Source: Myxococcota bacterium
GTDB lineage: Bacteria > Myxococcota_A > Polyangia > Polyangiales > Polyangiaceae
Reading direction: 5' to 3'
NCBI GenBank assembly: GCA_963169915.1
Contig: CAUJEM010000009.1
Coordinates: 1-64,000, forward strand
DNA: 64,000 nucleotides
Shown here piece after piece: positions 9,330 through 17,005 of the stretch (the stretch's first letter is position 1; each line of letters begins with the position of its first letter). The position numbers were made by a program, and so were the translations under genes. The notes beneath the pieces were generated by a model, which did not search any database, had not been told where the DNA came from, and worked only from the letters and a program-made list of their open reading frames with translations.

Positions 9330-10849
9330 GCGGACCCACCAAGCTTGGTGTGGGTGGGCGTCAGCCGGCGCAGAGAGGCGCTGGGCGCCGAGCCCATCGC
9401 CTCCGGGAGCCGGATGGTGAACACGGTGCGCCCCGGGCGAGAGCTGGCGCTGAGCTGTCCGCCGTGCTCCTGGATGATGGAGTGGGCGATGGAGAGCCCT
9501 AGCCCCGTACCGCTGGGCTTGGTCGTGAAGAAGGCATCGAAGATAGGGGCGTCATCGGGGAAGCCCGGCCCATCGTCTTGGATCTCCATCGTAACGTAAC
9601 CTTGCTCGTCGGGGGCGCGGCTGATGAGCTGGAGATGTCCGCCGCCGTCCATGGCCTCGATGGCGTTGCGCGCCAGGTTGAGCAGGACCTGACGAAAGCG
9701 CTCTACCTCGATCTCTACCTGAGTGGTGCGAGCCTCGAGCCTCAGCTCGAGCTCCACGCCCCGCTCGCGCGCCTCCGGGCCCAGCAGCTCCGCCACCTTG
9801 GTGAGCTCCGCGTCGATCGGCTGAGCGTGCAGCGTGAGCGGACGTGGCCGGGCGAAGGCCAAGAAGTCCTGGACGAGGTGCTCCAGCCGCGAAATCTCGC
9901 TCTTGACGACGTCGAGGACGGGCAGAAGCTCCTCGGCCTCCGTGGTCCCGCGCTCGATGCGGCGCTGGAGCACCTGGACCTGGAGGAGGGCGGCGTTCAG
10001 AGGGTTGCGCACTTCATGGGCCAGCCCTGCAGCAAGCGTGCCAGCGGCGCTGAGGCGCTCGGCGCGCCGGGTGCGACGCTCGAGCTCCCGCTCTTCGGTG
10101 ACGTCGACCCCCACCGCGTAGATGAGGCTGCTCTGGGTCCCCTCCGACCGCTGCCAGCGCACGAGGCGGTGCCCGCCGTCACGCTGCGCGAGCCGACGGT
10201 CGTCGCCGTCACCGAGCAGCTCGCTCCCCGAGCTGCCTCGCATCTCGTCGGCGCTGAAGCCGGTGATGTGAGCGAGCCGGTCGTTCCAGAGCACGATCTC
10301 GTCCTCGGCGTTGACCGCGATCACGTAGGCGGGCACGGCCTCGGTCAGGGCGCGCCGCTCGGCGTCCCGCGCCTTGGTGAGGAGATCCTGGCGGTAGGTG
10401 TCGAGCATCAGCGTGAGCTCCAGATCGAGGACACGGTGCATCGAGAGGCGAGTGGCGTTCGAGAGCGCCGGGCTCATCGTCAGCTCCAGGACCTCGACGA
10501 GCCGAGCGCGGATCCGGTTCATCGCGGTGACCATGAAGCTTTGCGGGAGGGCGATCTCCACGTGACGTCGCCCGATCCGCGCGTGCGCCTCGAGGTAGCG
10601 CTCGTCGTAGGGGCCGCTCAAGACCTGGAGCAGCCAGTTGCCGAGCGTCTTCTTGAGGCGCTCGATCTGCTCGGCGCCGCCCGACAGCACTTGACTGGCC
10701 TCTGGGTGCTGGCCGATGGCGAGGAAGAAGTCGTCGATGATCGTCGGGAAGCACGGGATGAGCAGCGGGAGTGCCGCGTGGATGCGGGCCTCGTCCTCCG
10801 CGGTGAACTCCACGTAGCGCCGCAGCGCCAAGTACTCTCTCAGCTGCAC
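9326..10849 (-). CDS. Globin-coupled sensor histidine kinase (protoglobin-PAS-HisKA-HATPase)
   Basis: 507 residues, no membrane segment, so cytoplasmic. Residues 1-155 look like the sensor globin (protoglobin) of HemAT/DosC-type proteins: an all-helical stretch with YDERYLEAHARIGRRHVE, where His96 sits at the place of the proximal heme ligand. A PAS domain (about 165-255) follows, then HisKA with phospho-acceptor His278 (LAHEVRNPLN) and a HATPase with DDGPGFPDD and GTGLGLSIAH. The expected role is sensing O2 (or NO/CO) through heme and phosphorylating the adjacent regulator. The GTG start lies 10 nt inside ccoS with a good AGGAGG site, so it is cotranslated with oxidase assembly genes. Heme binding is inferred, not shown. 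Confidence 0.87.
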   Translation of the reverse strand: MQLREYLALRRYVEFTAEDEARIHAALPLLIPCFPTIIDDFFLAIGQHPEASQVLSGGAEQIERLKKTLGNWLLQVLSGPYDERYLEAHARIGRRHVEIALPQSFMVTAMNRIRARLVEVLELTMSPALSNATRLSMHRVLDLELTLMLDTYRQDLLTKARDAERRALTEAVPAYVIAVNAEDEIVLWNDRLAHITGFSADEMRGSSGSELLGDGDDRRLAQRDGGHRLVRWQRSEGTQSSLIYAVGVDVTEERELERRTRRAERLSAAGTLAAGLAHEVRNPLNAALLQVQVLQRRIERGTTEAEELLPVLDVVKSEISRLEHLVQDFLAFARPRPLTLHAQPIDAELTKVAELLGPEARERGVELELRLEARTTQVEIEVERFRQVLLNLARNAIEAMDGGGHLQLISRAPDEQGYVTMEIQDDGPGFPDDAPIFDAFFTTKPSGTGLGLSIAHSIIQEHGGQLSASSRPGRTVFTIRLPEAMGSAPSASLRRLTPTHTKLGGSA

Positions 10850-11085
10850 GGCGGCCTCCTCGGCGCTGCGGTGGCGGGAGGGGGCGTCGCCGTGGCTGCT
10901 GCGGCGGGCGCCCCTGCGACGTCAGACCCCCCGAGTGAGGGGGCGAGCGGCGCGTCGTGCAGCGCACGCCAGGGCGGCGAGGAGAGCTCGTCCAGCTGCC
11001 CCTGGCGGACGCTCCAAATGAACCAGCCCACGGCCCCCGTGGAGAAGAGGAGCGCGAGGGGGATGAGCACGTAGAGGACGCTCAC
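10840..11085 (-). CDS. ccoS: cbb3 oxidase maturation protein CcoS
   Basis: 81 residues. The N-terminus MSVLYVLIPLALLF is the hallmark single-helix start of CcoS; the following WFIWSVRQGQLDEL matches the cytoplasmic face motif. CcoS is needed to insert copper and heme cofactors into CcoN. The protein has a longer Ala/Pro/Thr-rich tail than usual (about 35 extra residues). GTG start overlapping the ccoI stop by 4 nt (GTGA); its own 3' end overlaps the kinase start. Confidence 0.93.
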   Translation of the reverse strand: MSVLYVLIPLALLFSTGAVGWFIWSVRQGQLDELSSPPWRALHDAPLAPSLGGSDVAGAPAAAATATPPPATAAPRRPPCS

Positions 11086-13550
11086 GCAGGGTCTCCTGGG
11101 AAGGCCCGCCAGCGGAAGGCGTGGCTGACGACGGTGAGCGAGCTGATGGGCATCAAGATGGCAGCCAAGAGGGGGCCGAGCACCCCGGCGATGGCCAAGG
11201 CCGCGCCCATCACGTTGTAGAGCAAGGAGAAGCCCAGCCCGCGGCGGATGACGCCGTGGGCCGCGCGGGCGCCGCGCACCAGCTCGACGATGGGGCCGAG
11301 CCCGGGGCGGGCGAGGAACACGTCGGCGGCGGCCAAGCTGGCCTCGGCGCCTCCTTGGACGGCGACGCCGACGCTCGCCGCAGACAGCGCTGCCGCGTCA
11401 TTGACGCCATCACCTACCATGAACACCTCCGAGGCCTTGGTGGCGTGCTCCACGAAGGCCAGCTTCTCTTCTGGGCCGACATCGCCGCGCGCGAGCTCCA
11501 AGTCTAACCCGAGCTCAGCGACGATACGAGCGACGACCGCGGGATGGTCGCCCGACAGGACCGCGAGCCGATAGCCGAGCCCGCGCAGCGCGAGCAGGCT
11601 CTCCCGCGCGTCCTCGTGCAGCGGATCTCCCAGCTCCGCGAGCGCGCTGACCCGTCCGTCGACCGCGATCAGCACGGGGGTGGAGCCCGCCTCCGCGACG
11701 CTGGTGATCTGCGCCTCGAGCGCGCTCATGCAGGACCAGTCCTCGCTCACCGCGGCGGCTTGGGCGAGGACGAAGCGCGGAGAGCCCACGACGAGCCGCT
11801 GCCCGGCGACGACCCCCGTGATCCCAGCGCCCGGCACGCTGTGCACCTCGGTGACGCGCGCGGCGGGGGACTCGGAGAGGGCGGCGCTCAGGGTACGGGC
11901 GATGACGTGAGTGCTCGCGCCCTCGAGGGCCCCGACCGCGCCGCGCAGCTCGGCGGCGCCGTGCCAGCGCAGCAGCCGCAGCTCGCCGCGGGTGAGCGTC
12001 CCGGTCTTGTCGAAGACGAAGAGCCCCGGGCGCGCCAGGCGCTCCAGCGCCTCGCCGTGCTTGATGTAGATGCCGCGCCGCGCCGCCTGCCCGAGCGCCG
12101 CCGTGACGGCGAGCGGGGTCGCCATCCCGAGCGCGCAGGGGCAAGTGACCACCAGCAGAGCGACCGCGTGCTGCAGGGCGAGGTCGGGCCCCGCGGGCCA
12201 CCAGAGCGCGAAGGTGAGCGCCGCCGCCGCGAGGACCACGGCGACGAAGCGCGCGGTCAAGCGATCGGCCATGAGCACCATGGGGGCGCGCTTGGCCGCC
12301 GCCGCCTGCATGGCCACGACGAGCTGCCCGAGGCGCGTGGCCTCGCCGGTCTTGGTGACCCGCGCCACCAGCGGCGCTCGGACGTTCAAGGTGCCCGCGT
12401 GGACCGCCTGGCCCTCACCGACGGCTTGGTGTCGTGACTCTCCGGTGAGCCAGGCCGTGTCGACGTGGCTTGCACCCTCCACGATCACCGCGTCCACCGG
12501 GATCTGCTCACCTGCGCGCACCTCGATCAGATCCCCCAGCACCAGCGCGGCGGTGGGGACGCTGGTGAGGCGCCCGTCGGGCTCGCGCCTCCAGGCCGTG
12601 CTGGGCGCCAAGGCGTGGACGCGGTCGGCGGCGTCCTCGGCAGAGCGCTGGTGCCCGAGGGTGAGCCAGCGCCCGACGAGCAGCAAGAAGACGAGCGTGG
12701 TCAGGGTGTCGAAGTAGAGCTCGCCCTCCCCTCGGAGCGTGCTCACGGCGCCCCACAGGCCTCCGGCGATGACGCCCATGCTGATGGGAAGGTCCAGGTG
12801 CGGCGTCCGGGTGAGCACGGAGGCCAGCGCCCCGCGGTGAAACGGCAGGGCGGCCCAGGTGACGCTGGGCAGCGCCAGGAGCAGGCTGGCCCAGCGAAAG
12901 AGCGTGGCGAAGCCCGGGTCGCCCTCGGTCCCGGCGCCACCATAGAGGGCGAAGGACAGCAGCATGACGTTGCCTGCGATCGCCCCCGCGACGCCGATGC
13001 GGACGAGCAGCGCGCGCCGCTCGCGGGCGCGCTGCTGGCGGCGCGCGCTGTGCTGCAGGGGGTGCGGGACGTAGCCGAGCTTGGCGAGCGCGCGGGCGAC
13101 GACGGACAGCCGCGTCCGCTCGGGCTCCCACACCAGCTCGGCGGTCGCGCGCTGGAGATCGAGCCGAGCCTCCAGCAGCCCTGGGGTGATGAGGGGAGCC
13201 CGCTCCACGAGCCAGAGGCAGGCCGCGCAGTGGACCCCGTCGAGCATCAGCCGCACGCTGCGCGTGCCATCGCCCCTGAGGCTGGCGTGTCGCTCGAGGA
13301 AGGCCGGATCGTCGAAGGCGTCGAAGCGATCTTCCACCGAGGGGATGGGGCGCGCTGGGGCGTCGCACTGGGTGCGGATGTCGTAGTAGGCCTCGAGCCC
13401 GCCGGCGCGCAGCGCGCCATACACGACCTCACAGCCATCGCAGCAGAAGCTGACGGCGCCCTCCAGGCGCCCTTCGGGGACCCGCGTGCCGCAGTGAGCG
13501 CACGCGCGCGCGCCGAGCTCGATGGGCAGCGGCAGCGCCTCAGTGAGCAT
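11082..13550 (-). CDS. ccoI: Copper-exporting P1B-type ATPase for cbb3 assembly (CcoI/FixI)
   Basis: 822 residues. The N-terminus has a Cys cluster typical of CcoI/FixI (C17, C20, C36, C37, C40) followed by an HMA domain with GVHCAACLW (C108, C111). Then come the transmembrane region, the CPC metal-transport motif at 470-472, the phosphorylation site DKTGTLT (Asp514) and GDGVNDAAALS in the hinge. It pumps Cu(I) to the periplasmic side for the CuB centre of the oxidase. ATG start; stop shared with ccoS in a 4-nt overlap, start overlapping safE by 11 nt. Confidence 0.95.
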   Translation of the reverse strand: MLTEALPLPIELGARACAHCGTRVPEGRLEGAVSFCCDGCEVVYGALRAGGLEAYYDIRTQCDAPARPIPSVEDRFDAFDDPAFLERHASLRGDGTRSVRLMLDGVHCAACLWLVERAPLITPGLLEARLDLQRATAELVWEPERTRLSVVARALAKLGYVPHPLQHSARRQQRARERRALLVRIGVAGAIAGNVMLLSFALYGGAGTEGDPGFATLFRWASLLLALPSVTWAALPFHRGALASVLTRTPHLDLPISMGVIAGGLWGAVSTLRGEGELYFDTLTTLVFLLLVGRWLTLGHQRSAEDAADRVHALAPSTAWRREPDGRLTSVPTAALVLGDLIEVRAGEQIPVDAVIVEGASHVDTAWLTGESRHQAVGEGQAVHAGTLNVRAPLVARVTKTGEATRLGQLVVAMQAAAAKRAPMVLMADRLTARFVAVVLAAAALTFALWWPAGPDLALQHAVALLVVTCPCALGMATPLAVTAALGQAARRGIYIKHGEALERLARPGLFVFDKTGTLTRGELRLLRWHGAAELRGAVGALEGASTHVIARTLSAALSESPAARVTEVHSVPGAGITGVVAGQRLVVGSPRFVLAQAAAVSEDWSCMSALEAQITSVAEAGSTPVLIAVDGRVSALAELGDPLHEDARESLLALRGLGYRLAVLSGDHPAVVARIVAELGLDLELARGDVGPEEKLAFVEHATKASEVFMVGDGVNDAAALSAASVGVAVQGGAEASLAAADVFLARPGLGPIVELVRGARAAHGVIRRGLGFSLLYNVMGAALAIAGVLGPLLAAILMPISSLTVVSHAFRWRAFPGDPA

Positions 13551-14247
13551 GGCAGCTCTCTGGCGCGCCAGCGTGGAGCGGCGTGGGGGTGAAGGGGACC
13601 CGCAGCAGGACCGAGCTGAGCCCCATGACGAGCAGCGCGAGCGCCGTCAGCAACGGGGCGCGCTGCCTGAGCTGGGCGCCGAGCCGCTGCGCCCCGAGAC
13701 CTAGCGCCAGCAGGATGGGGGAGGTGCCGGCCCACAGGGCGGCCGTGACGAGCGCACCGCCCGCGACGCTGCCGGTGCTGGCGGAGGCCAGGAGCACCGA
13801 ATAGAGCAGGCCGCAGGGTAGCAGCCCGGTGAGCAGCCCGATGCCGAGCGCCCGCTGGACGGGGGACAGCTTGCTGACGCGTGCCATCAGCGCCGCGAGC
13901 GGACGCTTGAGGGGGGACAGCCCGGGCCAGCGCGGCAAGCGCTGCCCCGCGACCTGGAGCAGCAGCGCCAGCGCCCAAGCGACGAGCAGCGAGCCCGCGA
14001 CGAGCCCCGCGAGGCGCCCGAGCCCCGCGGCCTCCCCGGCGAGATCCAGGCTGCGTCCGAGCAGCCCTGCCAAGGCCCCGAGCGCGAGGTACACGCCGAG
14101 GCGCCCCGCGTGGTAGGCGAGGTGCGGCCAGCGCCGCTGCCCGCCTTGGCCCGAGTACAGCCCCACGAGGCCACCGCACATCGCCGCGCAGTGGAGGCTG
14201 CCGACGAGGCTGGCGCCCAGGACCGACAGCGCGAGGGCGCTGTTCAT
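13540..14247 (-). CDS. SafE/TauE-like membrane protein (UreH-type)
   Basis: 235 residues, about six hydrophobic helices. The first helix holds GSLHCAAMCGG, the conserved Cys/His/Met motif of the sulfite-exporter-like/UreH transmembrane family that is often found in cbb3 clusters beside ccoI. These residues are plausible copper ligands, and the C-terminus adds a second small Cys/His patch (ESCHAH). The gene sits between fixH and ccoI with 4-nt and 11-nt overlaps. A role in copper handling for oxidase assembly is inferred from the motif and location; sulfite export is unlikely here. Confidence 0.85.
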   Translation of the reverse strand: MNSALALSVLGASLVGSLHCAAMCGGLVGLYSGQGGQRRWPHLAYHAGRLGVYLALGALAGLLGRSLDLAGEAAGLGRLAGLVAGSLLVAWALALLLQVAGQRLPRWPGLSPLKRPLAALMARVSKLSPVQRALGIGLLTGLLPCGLLYSVLLASASTGSVAGGALVTAALWAGTSPILLALGLGAQRLGAQLRQRAPLLTALALLVMGLSSVLLRVPFTPTPLHAGAPESCHAH

Positions 14248-14741
14248 CGCCAGGCCCCCGGCGGGAGCTGGAGCCTCTGGGTCTCCAAGAAGCGCTGCGC
14301 GCCACGCTCTGCCACGAGCCGCAGCTCCCAGAGCCCTGGGCGCGGTCGCGCAGGGGTGGCCTGATACCGGCCGTCGCCGAGCGCCTGGGCGCGTAGCTGC
14401 TCGGGTGCCGCGGAGCGCGCGACGGGGAAGGCCGTGAGGGTCAGCGTGGCGTCGCGGATGGGCGCCCCGGCGCGATCCTTCAGCTCCAGCTCGAAGTGAT
14501 CGCCGCTCCAGGCGAGGTGGCTCTTCCAGCCGAGTCGGCGGCTCTCGGTGAGCTCCGCGCGGTGCTCATCCCAGTGGAGGGCCTTGGTGTAGTACTGGCT
14601 CTCCAGCGCGAACCCTGGATCGTCCATGGCCAGGCGGGTCATGGCGCCGAGCCCCAGCAGCATGAGCCCGAGGATGAGCGGCGCCGCGAGCGCCCAGCGC
14701 TGCGCGTAGAGCCGTTGGGCGAGCGTCGGAGCCTGGCTCAC
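14244..14741 (-). CDS. ccoH: cbb3 assembly protein FixH/CcoH
   Basis: 165 residues from the GTG at 14741. This start is chosen because its GTGA overlaps the ccoG stop by 4 nt; a longer in-frame reading up to 15041 only shadows ccoG. One N-terminal membrane helix (WALAAPLILGLMLLGLGAM) is followed by a periplasmic domain with FALESQYYTKALHWDEH, the typical FixH region. FixH/CcoH is a small integral assembly factor that stays with the cbb3 complex. The 3' end overlaps safE by 4 nt. Confidence 0.88.
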   Translation of the reverse strand: MSQAPTLAQRLYAQRWALAAPLILGLMLLGLGAMTRLAMDDPGFALESQYYTKALHWDEHRAELTESRRLGWKSHLAWSGDHFELELKDRAGAPIRDATLTLTAFPVARSAAPEQLRAQALGDGRYQATPARPRPGLWELRLVAERGAQRFLETQRLQLPPGAWR

Positions 14742-16126
14742 GGAGCGCTCCTTTCCATGGGGCCCAGCAGGGTGACGGGGGTCTGCGACTGGAAGCCCCG
14801 CGCTCCCGTCACCTGCAGGGTCAAGCTGGCGCGTCCGGCTCGAAAGGCGCTCGGGGGGGCGAGCACGAAGATGGTGGTCGTGGCTTGCCCGTCTGCGGCG
14901 ACGGGCAGCGGGTTCTCCGGGGCGATCAGCTCCACCTCCGCCAAGCCCGAGGTGCTGATGGAGTACCGCTCCGGCTCGAGGCTGTGATTGGCGACCTTCA
15001 CGCGGAGCTGGTTGCGGATCTTCCCCTCCTGTAGCACCCACGGCATCGTCGTCCCTCGCAGCACGGTGACCTCCGCGGGGGCGCGGCCGGTGATCAGCAC
15101 GACGAGGGTGGCGAGCAGCGCGAGCGTCAGCCCCGCGTAGAGCAGCACCCTCGGCCGGAGCCGGCGCGCCTTCGTGGGGCCGCCCGTGAGCTCGAGCTGC
15201 GTGGCGTACCGGATGAGCCCTCGGGCTTGGCCGGTCCGATCCATGATGGCGTCACACGCGTCCACGCACTGAGCGCAGGCGATGCACTCGAGCTGAAGTC
15301 CGTTGCGGATATCGATGCCGGTGGGGCAGGCCGTGACGCAGGCGTTACAGTCCACGCAGCTCCCGAGGTCATCGCGCCGCTTGCCGAGGCCGCGCGGTTC
15401 ACCCCGCCCGACGTCGTAGGCGATGATGTCGCTCGCGGGATCGAGCAGCACGCTCTGTAGGCGCGCGTAGGGGCACACCACCGTGCAGGTCTGCTCGCGG
15501 AAGTAGGCGAAATCAAAGAAGACGAGCCCTGCCGTGACGGCCATCACCAAGAAGGGCGTCCAGGCCTCGGTGGGCGACGCCTGCATCCAGCGCCACACCG
15601 CCTGGTAGCCGACGAAGTACGAGAGGAACAGGTTCCCCAGCATGACGGACAGCGCGGCGTAGAGGGTGAGCAGCAGCAGGCGGCGCCCGGAGAGCTCACC
15701 CTTCTTCGCGGCGGCCCCGAGCACCCAGCGCTCGAGGGGGCGAAACAGGAAGTCCATGTAGACCGTCTGCGGGCAGGCCCAGCCACACCACGCCCTGCCG
15801 ACCAGCGCCGTCACGAGCAAGATGCCAGCGAAGATGGTCAGCAGCAGGAACATGAGCAGCACCCCGTCCGTCGGGAGGAAGGTGGCGCCGAAGAAGTGAA
15901 AGCGCCGCGCGGCGACGTCGAGGAGGATGGCGGGAGCCCCCCCGATGGTCACGAAGGGCAGCGCCGCAAACAGCAGCATCAGTGAGAGCGCGACCCAGCG
16001 CCGCCGCCTGAGCCAGCGTCCCTCGATGATCCTGGGCACGATGGGCCGCGCGACCACGCTGCCGCCCACCACGGGCAGTGACCGTCGACGACGGGGAGCG
16101 GCGGAGGTCGCGTCTCTGGCGGACAT
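14738..16126 (-). CDS. ccoG: cbb3 oxidase accessory ferredoxin CcoG (FixG/RdxA)
   Basis: 462 residues. Several N-terminal transmembrane helices with WCGWACPQTVYMD, then two 4Fe-4S motifs, CVDCNACVTACP and CIACAQCVDACD, and a C-terminal Ig-like periplasmic domain (LRVKVANHSLEPERYS). CcoG is a membrane iron-sulfur protein that reduces Cu(II) to Cu(I) for oxidase assembly. The start is 10 bp downstream of the ccoP stop. All expected cysteines are present. Confidence 0.95.
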   Translation of the reverse strand: MSARDATSAAPRRRRSLPVVGGSVVARPIVPRIIEGRWLRRRRWVALSLMLLFAALPFVTIGGAPAILLDVAARRFHFFGATFLPTDGVLLMFLLLTIFAGILLVTALVGRAWCGWACPQTVYMDFLFRPLERWVLGAAAKKGELSGRRLLLLTLYAALSVMLGNLFLSYFVGYQAVWRWMQASPTEAWTPFLVMAVTAGLVFFDFAYFREQTCTVVCPYARLQSVLLDPASDIIAYDVGRGEPRGLGKRRDDLGSCVDCNACVTACPTGIDIRNGLQLECIACAQCVDACDAIMDRTGQARGLIRYATQLELTGGPTKARRLRPRVLLYAGLTLALLATLVVLITGRAPAEVTVLRGTTMPWVLQEGKIRNQLRVKVANHSLEPERYSISTSGLAEVELIAPENPLPVAADGQATTTIFVLAPPSAFRAGRASLTLQVTGARGFQSQTPVTLLGPMERSAP

Positions 16127-16136
16127 GGCCGGAGGC

Positions 16137-16817
16137 TCAGGGGCTCCCTTCGCTCCCGGCGGGGGCGGCGGGAGGGGGCGAGGCCGCAGGGGGCGGTGCG
16201 GAGGCGCTGGGGGCCGCGGCGGGAGGCGCGCCGGGGCTGATCAGCGCGCCCTCGGCGGCCTTGCCGGGGAGGTTCTTCCCCCGCAGGCTGCCGATGAAGG
16301 CCGACACCTGACGGAGCTCATCCGGCGTCAGCTGCTTGTTCCAGGCAGGCATCCCCTTGGCGGGGACCCCCTCACTCACGACGCCATAGATGGCGGCGAA
16401 GCTGCCATCACCGTGGAGCCAGTGAGCGTCGGTGAGGTTGGGCCCGATGAGCCCCTGCCCTTGGTCGGCGTGGCAGGCCGCGCAGCGCTGCGCGTACACC
16501 TGCGCGGCCCCGGCCATCATCGACGCGTCGAGCGCCAGCTTGGCGAGGCTGTCTTCCGTGACGGGCTCCGCGAGCGCGAGACCGGCGGCCTTGGCGCGCG
16601 CCTCTTGCACGTCCGCTTCGTACTCCTCCAGCATGCCGAGGCCGTTGCCGGTGAGGGAGTACCAGAAGGCGTAGCCGAGGCAGAAGAAGAACGAGGCCCA
16701 GAACATCGCCGTCCACCAGCGCGGCATGGGGTTGTCGTACTCACGGATCCCGTCGTACTCGTGGCCCGTGAATCGAGCGCCGTGATGCGAGTCATCGTTG
16801 CTGGGTGCTGCGCTCAT
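16137..16817 (-). CDS. ccoP: cbb3 oxidase subunit III (CcoP), single-heme form
   Basis: 226 residues. The N-terminus has the CcoP-specific segment YDGIREYDNPMPRWW before one transmembrane helix (about 33-53). Only one cytochrome c motif is present: C112-x-x-C115-H116 (CAACH), with likely axial Met156 (KGMPAW). Classical CcoP has two c-type hemes and about 290-310 residues, so this one has lost or never had the second cytochrome domain; in its place is a Pro/Ala-rich tail of about 50 residues. It accepts electrons from soluble cytochrome c and passes them to CcoO. ATGA overlap with ccoQ. Confidence 0.92.
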   Translation of the reverse strand: MSAAPSNDDSHHGARFTGHEYDGIREYDNPMPRWWTAMFWASFFFCLGYAFWYSLTGNGLGMLEEYEADVQEARAKAAGLALAEPVTEDSLAKLALDASMMAGAAQVYAQRCAACHADQGQGLIGPNLTDAHWLHGDGSFAAIYGVVSEGVPAKGMPAWNKQLTPDELRQVSAFIGSLRGKNLPGKAAEGALISPGAPPAAAPSASAPPPAASPPPAAPAGSEGSP

Positions 16818-17005
16818 GTCTGTCGTTCTCCGGTCACGCGCGCCGCGTCCTCCAGGGGGAGCGTCCGTGCGCGCTCATACTCAGCGGCGTGACGCCGGCT
16901 GTAGGTGCGCCAGCTCACCGCCAGGAAGACGACGATGAACACCACCAGCGCCGCCTCGGCCCAGCTCGAGAGCTGCAGCCCACTCATGACGTCCTTGAGG
17001 CTCAT
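16814..17005 (-). CDS. ccoQ: cbb3 oxidase small subunit CcoQ
   Basis: 63 residues, identified inside a longer spurious frame. The ATG at 17005 overlaps the ccoNO stop by 4 nt and its stop overlaps the ccoP ATG by 4 nt. The product has a single membrane helix (AALVVFIVVFLAVSW) followed by a charged, basic tail, as in CcoQ, which stabilises CcoP in the complex. Identification rests on size, topology and position between ccoNO and ccoP. Confidence 0.85.
   Translation of the reverse strand: MSLKDVMSGLQLSSWAEAALVVFIVVFLAVSWRTYSRRHAAEYERARTLPLEDAARVTGERQT

Noticed and set aside
13540-14247. Sulfite exporter
   Set aside because: The family label fits the fold, but the Cys/His motif and position inside a cbb3 assembly operon favour a copper-related role.
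14742-15041. Upstream extension of fixH
   Set aside because: Lies inside ccoG in another frame and lacks hydrophobic or FixH features; the GTGA junction gives a better start.
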